This document shows, in pieces, positions 22,262 through 32,200 of a DNA stretch of 64,000 nt; position 1 is the stretch's first letter; each line of letters begins with the position of its first letter. The notes beneath the pieces were generated by a model, which worked only from the letters and a program-made list of their open reading frames with translations, ran no database searches and had not been told where the DNA came from. The DNA lies in the NCBI GenBank assembly GCA_004335835.1, contig RWJK01001019.1:1889-65888 (forward strand). The letters are read 5' to 3'. The stretch is from Scenedesmus sp. ARA3 (taxonomy: Eukaryota; Chlorophyta; Chlorophyceae; Sphaeropleales; Scenedesmaceae). Made by a program: the position numbers and the translations under genes.

Positions 22262-24395
22262 AGCTGCGGCTGCTGCCTTGCTGCCGCGTGGTGCGCGGGG
22301 TGACTGTGGATTGGAGCGGGCCACCTTGCGGCTTGATTTGCGCAGCGCAGCAATGATGTCATCCTGCAGGGGAGTAACAGTGTGAGTAACAAGTGGTGAG
22401 GTTGTACTGTGTCCCAACCATCACACCCAGACCTTGAGGCGCACACTCACCCAGGCTAGCTTGCTGCTGGTGTACAAGGTTGCGCTGCCAGGAGTGCTCA
22501 GCGTCTGCTCTGAAGACTTTTGACAGCGCAACTTCACACACCGCCAGCTTGAAGTTCACCCAACACAAATAGGGCACCATGACGTTCACACTCACCAGCG
22601 GCAATCTGGTGCATCTTCATACATCGCCAGCGTGTACTTCACGATTGTCTTCACACACGAGAGCATCACACTCAGCCTGAACTCCACACTCACCCGCACT
22701 AAGCTTGAAGTTCACGATCGTCTTCAGACATCAGATCAAATACAGACTGGTGTAACTTTGCACTCACCCGCGCCAGGTTGCCGCTGGTGACCCACGGCAG
22801 CGCATCTTCATACACCGCCAGCTTGAAGTTCACGATGGTTTTCACGCCCCTGCACTTCACTGCCATGATGTCATGCGCCTTGGCGGCCTGCACCTCGTTG
22901 TCAAAGCCACCCAAGTAGACTTGCTTCTTGGCGTCCCAGATGTGGGCCTGCAAGATTGAGAGAGAAGCAGCAAGGTACACTGATAATAGACTCTGTGGCA
23001 AGGCAAGCGTTACTGTGAATATTGATGCTGCCCAGGTACACCTGCTTCTTGGCATCCCATATATGCGCCTGAAAAGTGACACAAAAGGTTGCAAGGCATC
23101 ACAAGAGTGAGATCAACGCGGCCTGCGCCTCGCTGTCAAAGCCACCCAGGTACACCTGCTTCTTTGCATCCCAGATGTGCGCCTGCGGACACAGAAACAA
23201 GCAACAACAGGGTGGTGAGTGAGTGTTGACTGTACTGTAGCAAAAGCCTGCACCTCGTTGTCAAAGCCGCCCAGGTACACCTGCTTCTTTGCATCCCAGA
23301 TGTGTGCCTGCAAAGTGACACAAAAGGTTGAGAGGGCATCACAAGAGTGGTTTCAAGGCGGCCTGCACCTCGTTGTCACAGCTGCCCAGGTACACCTGCT
23401 TCTCTGCATCCCGGCTGTGAGCCTCCAAGATAGACTCAGCAAGCTTCATTGTTTTCACGTTTGTGGCAGGGCAGGTTGACTGTGGCAAGCTTGGCGACTG
23501 CAGCAGCTGCCTCCCAAAACAACAGCACAGGCATCAAACAAATGACTGCATTGCCGCCGCAAGAGTGCAAGCAAGGCAGTGATGGGCTCGGGCGGCATCA
23601 TGCACAGCGACCATCGCTCACAGCTGATGTTGCAGTATGTTATGTTATCATATGTAACGCAATGTAACACGATGTAACACTGCTTGGGCTCACCTCCCAG
23701 CGCTTGGTGCGCCTGTGCTGTGTGACGCCCCTGAACCTGCTGCTGTTGCCGATGGGGCCGCGCCGCGCCCTGGACACTTGCTGCAGGCACGCAAGCAATT
23801 CAAGCACATGGAGACGATGCAAGGCGTGTTGTTGGGCATGGCAGCGCGCAGATTGCTGTAGCAGGAACCTGCACATAATACATGCACTGGGTAGCAAAGA
23901 CGGCAGCCGATTGAACCGATTAGGCGGCGGCGCGCGCAGCATGTCAAAGCGACATGCCTGACTGCATGCGCATCACACATGCAAGCCTGGTGTTTGTCTC
24001 TTGCGCAAAGCCATTGACAGCAGCCGCAGCGGTACCGCTAGCAGCAAAAGCTCCTGCTGCGGGCAACACGTGCGCTGCATGCACAACACAAAATGCGACA
24101 ATCAGGGCAACCCTGCACGACTAACACGTTACTAAAATGCTATGTAACGCTCACCTCTATGTCAAAGTTGGTCAGTGCCTCCAGGTCGCTGCGCAGGTCG
24201 TTCACTTCATGCACCGCCACAGGCCGCGTCATCACTGCAGTCAATGCATCATCAAAGCTGCTGTAGCGCCGCACCCCTGCTGCTGCTGCTGCTGCTGGGT
24301 TGGCTGGAGCGGCGCTGCCGGTAAGGTGGTGAGGGGAAGCAGCAGCAGCAGCAGGGCGCTGGGGTGCTGCCATTTGCAGGAGGTGCTGCGCAGGG

Positions 24396-24443
<48 letters not shown>

Positions 24444-24528
24444 AGGTGTGCAGCAAGGGGAGAGGGCTGCAGGGAGGCTGCTGCTGCTGCTGCGCTGGGG
24501 CGATGGGAGGCAGGGCTATTGCCAAACA

Positions 24529-24565
<37 letters not shown>

Positions 24566-24850
24566 GACAGCATGGGCCACTGCTGCTTGGTGCTGCTGCT
24601 GCGCCTGCTGCTGCTGCAGCTGCCTGTACTGCTGCTGCTGGTGTGAGGCTGCCGCGGCAGCGGCTTCGCTGCTTTGGTAAGGCGTGCGTGCTGCTGCTGC
24701 AAAAGGAGAGGGTTCACCATCTCTTTGCGCAGCAGCAGCTGCAGCAGCAGCAGCCATGATCTGCCGCTGTGGGGTTTGTGCTGCTGCTCCAGCTGCAGCT
24801 GCTGCCTGTTGCTGCTGCAGCAGCTGCTGCTGGCTGCTGCTGTAGTTCAT
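17621..24850 (-). CDS. Large AP2-domain transcription factor (5' end unresolved)
   Basis: Exons in phase: 24850(or upstream)-24155, 23780-23694, 22947-22768, 22363-21902, 21580-17621. That is at least about 1,794 residues. The AP2/ERF DNA-binding domain is split over exons 2 and 3: SSRFRGVTQHRRTKRWE then AHIWDAKKQVYLGGFDNE, ending in AVKCRGVKTIVNFKLAVYE. This is the YRG and WEAHIW / YLGGF pattern of plant and algal AP2 proteins, with one AP2 repeat. The N-terminal exon is poly-Gln/Ala. After the AP2 domain come a Lys/Arg-rich stretch (RKSSRKVARS), a Gly/Arg-rich block and a single exon of about 1,320 codons made of Gln, Ala and Gly-Leu repeats with short complex islands such as HNIYDHALDAETLM. 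It is probably a nuclear transcription regulator. The ATG at 24850 is the first in frame, but the frame stays open upstream to about 24938. Confidence 0.85.
18714..18760. repeat. (CTG)n run encoding poly-Gln in the AP2 protein
   Basis: A long uninterrupted CTG run on the plus strand. In the open frame of the last AP2 exon it and neighbouring runs encode homopolymeric Ala or Gln tracts, so length changes would be in-frame. Confidence 0.8.
22540..22740 (-). repeat. Degenerate copies of the 3' edge of the second AP2 exon
   Basis: Fragments encoding VNFKLAV(Y/C)E recur at about 22550-22570, 22620-22690 and 22695-22730, downstream of the intact exon 22768-22947 in the direction of transcription. 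Confidence 0.65.
22930..23425 (-). repeat. Five copies of the AP2 segment AHIWDAKKQVYLGGF
   Basis: The acceptor and first half of the second AP2 exon appear at about 22930 (full exon), 23025-23070, 23110-23185, 23245-23310 and 23360-23425. Most keep the codons for WDAKKQVYLGGFD(N/S)E(V/A)QA. Confidence 0.85.
24400..24443. repeat. (CTG)n run encoding poly-Gln near the AP2 N-terminus
   Basis: About 14 triplets within the first AP2 exon, read as Gln on the minus strand. Similar runs lie near 24530-24560. Confidence 0.85.
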
Positions 24851-26271
24851 GCTGTTGCTGAGCAGTGCTGCCGCTGTTGCATGCACTGGATAAGCAGCGA
24901 CCAAGGAGCTCGAAGCTGCCCTGGGTGCTGAGACCACCTGTTAGCTGCTCCAACACGCCCGTCAACTGCTGCTGGTGCTAGTTCTGCTTCTGCTATTGTT
25001 GCTTTGGGGCAGATGATGATGGCAAGATTCTCAGGAATGTTATGATCCAGCAAGCCCACAATCTGCAACAGCAGCACATTCATGTCCAAAAAGCAGTGAG
25101 TGATGGGCCTAGCAGGAGCGAAGCATGCACTGAATCGTTTTCAGCCAGCACCCTCATCGACAATCTGAATGGTGATGAGTCAAATGCTGCTGCTGGTACA
25201 GCTTCGCTGCAAGCACACTGTTTGTTTAGCGTGCCGCACGCAGGGCAGCAGCCGCTGCTGGTATCTCTGAAGCATTGCAGCAGTGCTTGATCTCAGGATG
25301 CTGATGTGAACGACGCAAGGCAGCACAATGCGTGCATGCATGCATCTGGCTGATAATTGCTGCTACTGTCTTCCTGGCAGCAGCCAAGCAATGGTGCTTC
25401 TGCTGCAGTTCAGCTGGCAGGTGCTCCTGCTGCTTCAGCAGCTTCAGCTGAAGCAGCATGCCGCAACGCAGCGCCCGGCAGCAGACGCCACAGGAAGCCA
25501 TATGTTTTGGCGCGCATGCGGAGCAGCATCGTGTGAAGCCTGTCACACATGGGACGGCCGTAGCCGGCTCAGCAGCAGCAGACTCACGAGGTAAGTTGCA
25601 CAACGTTGGCCGGTCCAAGAACGGGGAAACTTGCGGTTGGCAAAGCAGCTGACACAGCAGCGAAGGGTATCTGCCTTTCACGCCAGTGAGGCGCAGATCG
25701 CAGATCTTCTGCCGCTGTGCGATGATTCGAGCGGCTTCAGCCAGCACGATGAGCGGTTGCGGAAAGACACTGACAAGGATCAATGCGCCCGACAGGGTAG
25801 CGGACATTGCCAATGCTGCATAATGAACCTGGTGCAGAAATTTTGGTGATGATTCGCAGATGCAGGTGGGCGTTGCCGTCGCCGGCAGGTGGCTTGAACG
25901 TTGGAAACACCTTGGACAGGCGCGGTTTATGGCCCGACGTTGGAAGGTCCCATCATCAGTGCTCGGAAGCGTTTTTTGCATATTTAACAGCTGTTATTTC
26001 TTTTGGCAAATGAGCTGATCTAAGCGTAGATGAAGCGCAGCTTCGGAGCAGCCACTGTGACGTGCTCCCTTCCGCCGTGCGGCAAGCACTACTGCCCTTG
26101 CCGCTTCGTTTATATCTTTATTGTACTAACATCAGTCATTCTTACGCGCTTGTGTGGTTTAGGCAGGTCTCCTGCTGCTGGACAGCAGTACAGCCGATCA
26201 GTGATGAGGGAACATAGCAGGTGTCACCTGCTCTTCCTTGGTTAGTTCCTGCATGCAACGCCCCTTTGTAT

Positions 26272-26276
26272 TTACA
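26272..26276 (-). terminator. Possible TGTAA poly(A) signal of the kinase gene
   Basis: TGTAA on the minus strand, about 700 bases after the stop of gene D. It is the nearest such signal I found, but the distance is long. Confidence 0.25.
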
Positions 26277-26689
26277 AACCATGGCTGAATGGCAAATTCA
26301 TCTTGATGTGCGCCGAAGCAGTTCAACCAACCTATGAGAACAGTGGCAGCGCTTGCCATACAGGGCTGAGCCCTACATGTAGCTAATTAAGATTTCCTTC
26401 AGCAACCACCTGGAAAACGGGATTCAAACCCGTCCCAACAAAACCATGCCACTTCTTCCATCCCCTTCATCAGCTGGCTACCCACAGTGCTGGCCAGGCT
26501 AAGAGGGCGTGTGTGCACTGCCTGGTTGCTGCTGTCCAGGCAGCGCGCTGCACGCCCTGGATGTTGCAGCACAACTGCTGCTGCTGCCGCCTCAAACCTC
26601 ACAACAAACCAGCTTTTTGCAGCTGATCTTCTGTTGCTACTGTTTAACGATGCTGCACAACAGGACGGCCTCACTGCTGCACAACTGGA

Positions 26690-26760
26690 CGGCGTCACTG
26701 CGTCAGCCCCAGCTCCTGCATGCACTGCAGCACCTCATTGGCAGACACACCCGGCCATCT
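26690..26760 (-). repeat. Copy of the end of gene D, including the stop codon
   Basis: A second version of the last coding bases (VLQ.MQELGLTQ-stop, with substitutions) lies about 290 bases beyond the real end, in the presumed 3' UTR. Confidence 0.75.
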
Positions 26761-26981
26761 CATCACAGGTTGCCAGCTGGCAGACTGATCAACAGCAGCG
26801 AGCCAAACTAAGATCGGTAGCCACCATTTCAAATGACAAGTTGTGCCATCAACTCAATCAATGTGCAGTGCTGAAACTGGCTGCTGCTGTTCAGGCACGA
26901 TGCACACCCACACTGCTGCTGCTGCTGCTTCACCTGCAATCTCATGCATAAACACAAACGGATTATATGAGCTGCACAGCC

Positions 26982-27251
26982 TCATTGCGTCAGCCCCAGC
27001 TCCTGCATGCGCTGCAACACCTCCTTCGCAGACACACCCGACTTGCGGCTGAACAGCCGGCTCCACCAGCGCAGCACCTTCTCCCTTAAACCCCGCAGCA
27101 GCTTGAAGCGCCGGGGTTTAGCGGTGACATCCAAAACCGCGACCTCCCGCACCTCCACAAAACCGCCGCCGGCCTCGTCGTACACGCGGTCACTGCTGGC
27201 CACGCGGCGCACTGCACCGTCAGCGCCGGTGACTGCAAGCAGCAGCATGGT

Positions 27252-27310
<59 letters not shown>

Positions 27311-27360
27311 NNNNNNNNNNNNNNNNNNNNNNNNNNNNNNNNNNNNNNNNNNNNNNNNNN

Positions 27361-27413
<53 letters not shown>

Positions 27414-27492
27414 GCAGCAGCATGGCGGCTGGACAGATCAGGTGCACCTTCCATGAACAGGGACACACAATTGAGATGGTCATGGTGAGCAA

Positions 27493-27524
<32 letters not shown>

Positions 27525-28073
27525 GGTGGCAGCAGCAGCAGCCATCCAGCAGCCGCACATAGAACAGCACCCACCTGTCTGCAGCAATGTTAGCGGCTGC
27601 AGCTTCAAGTCAAGCGTGTCCTCAATCGGCTTGTACAGCTCCATCATGATAATCTGGAAAACTGTGTCCTGCTACCTACATCAGCCACAATATATCACCC
27701 TCTCCCTCCCACCTGTGTCATGGAAGAAGCGCGCCTGCAGCTTCAGGTCCAGCACATCCTCGATGTTCTTGTACAGGCACAGCTGCGTTTGCAAGGCCAT
27801 GCCCAGTCAACTATCATTGTTGAAAGCAGCAAGATCCTCCCCACCTGTTTCCTGAAAACACCTGGCCTGCAGCTTGAGGTCTAGTACATCCTCAATGAGC
27901 TTGTACAGGCACATCTGCGTTTTGAGAATGTTTCATAACCTTCAAAAGCACCAAAGCCTCTCCCTCCCACCTGTGTCTTGGAAGAAACGCGCCTGCAGCT
28001 TGAGGTCTAGTACGTCCTCGATGAGCTTGTACAGGCCCAGCACGCGCCCCTGGCGGCTCTTGGGCCAGCCCCT

Positions 28074-28127
<54 letters not shown>

Positions 28128-28744
28128 GCAGCAGCAGCAAGAACATATTAGTGTGTTTGCCTAGGGTCACAGGCACCACAATGCATAACTGAAACTGCAG
28201 AAGCGAGGCAAAGTGTGTGCTGCATACAACAGCAGCACAACGCCGCCACTGGGGTTCAAACAGCACACCTCTCACCTGCCATCCAGCTGCGTCGCCAGCG
28301 ACCGCAGCAGCCGCCAGGAATCAGACCTGCCCCGATACTAGACTGCAAAAAACCCTGTACAAAGCTGCCACTGGGCTTTGAACGGCAGACCTCTCACCTG
28401 CCGTCCAGCTGCGTCGCCGACGAGCGCAACAGCCGCCAGGAATCAGACCTGCCTTTGTAACAGACTGCAAAACACCACCACCATGCTGCCACTGGGCTTC
28501 GCACCGTATACCCCTCACCTGCCGTCCAGCCGCGTCGCCAGCAACCGCAGCAGCCGCCAGGAATTAGATCTGCCCAATTACCAATGCAATGCTGCCACTG
28601 CGCTTTGAACCGCAGACTTCTCACCTGCCGTCCAGCCGCGTCGCCAGCGAGCGCAGCAGCCGCCAGGAATCAGACCTGCCTCTGTACCAGAAGGAGTAAA
28701 ATGCTTCCAGGGGACCCTTGGCAGGCGGCAGCCGCTGCAGCGCC

Positions 28745-28788
<44 letters not shown>

Positions 28789-30148
28789 GCTGCTGCTGCC
28801 GGCTGGGGCGCTGTCTGCCGGGGTGTTCATGTTGGGGGAAGAGAGTTTGAGGTAGCTGCGTGCCTGGCGCTCGTTGATCTGTGGTCGCAGAGGCATACAC
28901 ATACAACACAGCGCACAGCAGGCACAAACAAGTAAGCCCAAGCAGGTACAGATTGAGCAATGTATTGCAGTACGGCGATTGCAGCGGGCACAGCAAATGA
29001 GAACACGGCAGAAGGAGCAGGGGCGCGGGACTTGACTCACAGCTGCTTTCTGCAGTGTGTGCTGGCTCAACTGGCCCAGTTGCATCTTGCAACGAGACAA
29101 TGCCATGTCGGACATGCAACGCAACCCAATGTATACACTTCACCTCACCTTGAAATGGCCAAAGTCCAGGATCTTGACAGTGAGCAGCCCTTTCGCCAGC
29201 GCTGCTGACTCAGCAGACACAAAACACCTTGAGCCAGCTAGACAATATAATTCTACCCAGCAAATTAAATCAACCATCCAACACACCTTGGAGTGGCCGA
29301 AGTCAAGTATCTTGAAGGTTAGCAGTCCCTTGGCCAGTGCTGCTGACTCAGCCCGACACAAACCCTTGAGCCAGCTGGAAAATATATTACAACCCAGAAA
29401 GATCAATGTATCAAGCATCCAACACACCTTGGAGTGGCCAAAGTCCAGGATCTTGAAGCCGAGCAGTCCCTTGGCCAGTGCCGCTGACTCAGCAGACCCA
29501 AAACACCTTGAGCCAGGTAGACAATATATTACAACCCAGAAAGATCAATGTATCAAGCATCCAACACACCTTGGAGTGGCCGAAGTCCAGGATCTTGAAG
29601 CTCAGCAGTCCCTTGGCCAGTGCTGCTGACTCAGCAGACACCAAGCCCTGGGCCTGCCATGACAATACAACCCACAATAGCACACGCAACGTACCTTGGA
29701 ATGGCCAAAGTCCAGGATCTTGAAGGTCAGCAGCCCCTTAGCCAGTGCTGCTGACTCAGCAGACACAAAGCCCTGGGCCTGCCAGGTTTCAGCGTCATCC
29801 CGCAGTGCTTGCAGAGCCTCTGGGTCAGTGCTGTGCTCCATGATGTTGCTGCATTGCACACCGCAGAGGTTCAGTGAACTGGAAGACAACAGTACATTGT
29901 AGTGTATGGTATTGTAGCAGCATGCACTGTTTGAGCAAAGGCAAAGCAGTGGAGTCAGGTGTCATGATCTGCGGCGAACTGCCCTTGTAGGGAGGCTGAT
30001 GACAACTTGACAGTGTGTGCTATTGTTCTGAAGTTCATACACACGGCTGTGTCAATATAAGTGCGCAATGGCCGCCCACCTGATGCGCAGGTCGCCATGC
30101 TGGAAGCCAACCAGCGCCTCAGCCTTGTGCAGCGCAGTCAGCACCTGC

Positions 30149-30202
<54 letters not shown>

Positions 30203-32169
30203 ACCTGGTTCAGGAGATATGTCAAAACACACAGCAGCAGCTTACAGCCGCGCCTCTGCCTTGTGCAGCGCAGTCAGCGCCTGCACGAAAGCAGACACAG
30301 CTGCACAACTTCGAATCAACAAGCGGGAGTCCTCCGGAGTGCTACTCCAGAGGGGCAGGGCATGTGTCTTGCTGGGAGTGCTCCAGGGTAGCTCCAGGGA
30401 GTACAAACTGGAGTAAATTAGAACTCTGTTGGCATTATGTCCGATTGAAGGACCCGAGGATGCACATGCACACACCCCACCTGCTGAAATACCATGGCCC
30501 ATTGCGGCAATGAAGTCAGCATCTCAGGAGCTGGCATCCTCCTCCAGCCTACTGTCCAATAGGCCCAACAGCAATCACCTGCACCCAATTGCAACCACCC
30601 ACCTGCTGCAGACACCGCATACACCGCCTGCCCACCTGCTGCATCATCATCGTGATCCTTCAGACGCATGTGCAGCCTGCTGAACATTTGTCTGCTGCAG
30701 CAAGTGCCTGCCACGCCTGCTGCAGCAACACACAGCAACACACAGCAGCAACAGCAACACACAGGGACCCACCCACCCACCTGCTGCCGCATCACGAGGA
30801 TGAAGTCAACATCCCAGAAGCTGGCATCCTCCCCCAGCCTGCTGTCCGACAGGCCCACTAGCAACCTGCTGCACCCACCACCCCATCCTTTACGACACAC
30901 CCCTCACCCCTTGCTGCAGCAACTGCCACCTGCCTACCTGCTGCAGCATCATTACGATAAAATCCACATCGCAGAAGCTGGCATCCTTTCAAGCCTGCTG
31001 TCTTGCCGTTGATGCCCTCAAGCACTGTACCACACCCGGGGCAGCACCCTACTAGAACCCCCGCCAACCATCTGCTGCAGCATCATAAGATTGAGGTCAA
31101 ATTGGTAGGCAAACTTCCCCCTCCCCACAGCCACACAGATACAGCCACAATACACCGCGTTTGCTTACCTGCTGCAGCATCATCACGATGAAGTCCACAT
31201 CGCGAAAGCTCGCATCCTTCTCCAGCCTGCTGTCCTGTCTACTCAACCTGCTGCATGAACCACCCCACCTGGTGCAGCTGCTTAACCCCTCCACCCTTTC
31301 CCGCCAGCTGCGTGCCTGCAACATGGTGAGGATACGTCCATGCACATAAAGCGCGACCCACCTGCTGCAGCATCATGACGATGAAGTCAACATCACAGAA
31401 GCTGGCATCCTTCTCAAGCCTGCTGTCCGACAGGCCCACCAGCAACCTTCTGCGCCTGCACCCACCACCCCATCCTTCACGACACACAAACCCCTCACCC
31501 CTTGTTGCAGCAACTGCCACCCGCCTACCTGCTGCAGCATCATCAGGATGAAGTCCACATCACAGAAGCTGGCATCCTTTTCAAGCCTGCTGTCGAGGCT
31601 CTTGGCGTTGATGCCTTCCAGCACGCAACACCACCCGCAGCAGCACCCTAACCAAACCCCCGCCAACCACCTGCTGCAGCATCATTAGATTGAGGTCAAA
31701 GTGGTGAGCGAACTTTCCTCTTCTTGCCACAGCAACACAGATACAGCCACAATGCACCTACCCACCCACCTGCTGTAGCATCATCAGGATGACGTCAACA
31801 TCACAGAAGCTGGCATCCTTTCAAAGCCTGCTGTCCAGGCTCTTGCCGTTGATGCCCTCAAGCACCCAAAACCACCCGGGGCAGCACCCTACGAAAAACC
31901 CCGCCAACCTACCTGCTGCAGCATCATTAGATTGAGGTCAAGTTGGTAAGCAAACTTTCCTCTTCTTGCCACAGATACAGCCACAATGCACCCACCCACC
32001 CACCTGCTGGAGCATCATCATGATAAAATCCACATCACAGAAGCTGGCATCCTTTTCCAGCCTGCTGTCCAGGCTCTTGCCGTTGATGCCCTCAAGCACA
32101 GTGCCCCTGAACACCAGCTGGCCTTTCTTGTCTTCAGACACCACGGCAGGGCCTGCATGCAGCCATTGC

Positions 32170-32200
<31 letters not shown>

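Larger units (their letters stand above)
24851..26981. other. Region upstream of gene C and 3' flank of gene D, no firm gene
   Basis: A 251-codon minus-strand frame with an ATG (25981-25226) has no recognisable domain, and I cannot decide whether it is real. A compact peptide frame (about 25060-24953, VGLLDHNIPENLAIIICPKA) ends close to the first AP2 exon in another frame and could be an upstream exon. The part next to 26982 holds a copy of gene D's last exon. Confidence 0.4.

Noticed and set aside
22699..23425. Two or more AP2 domains in the protein
   Set aside because: Extra AHIWD segments are isolated half-exons without the second half, so only one complete AP2 domain is encoded.
26405..26430. 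CGGGTTTGAATCCCG (minus) resembling a tRNA T-arm
   Set aside because: No matching acceptor, D or anticodon stems nearby.
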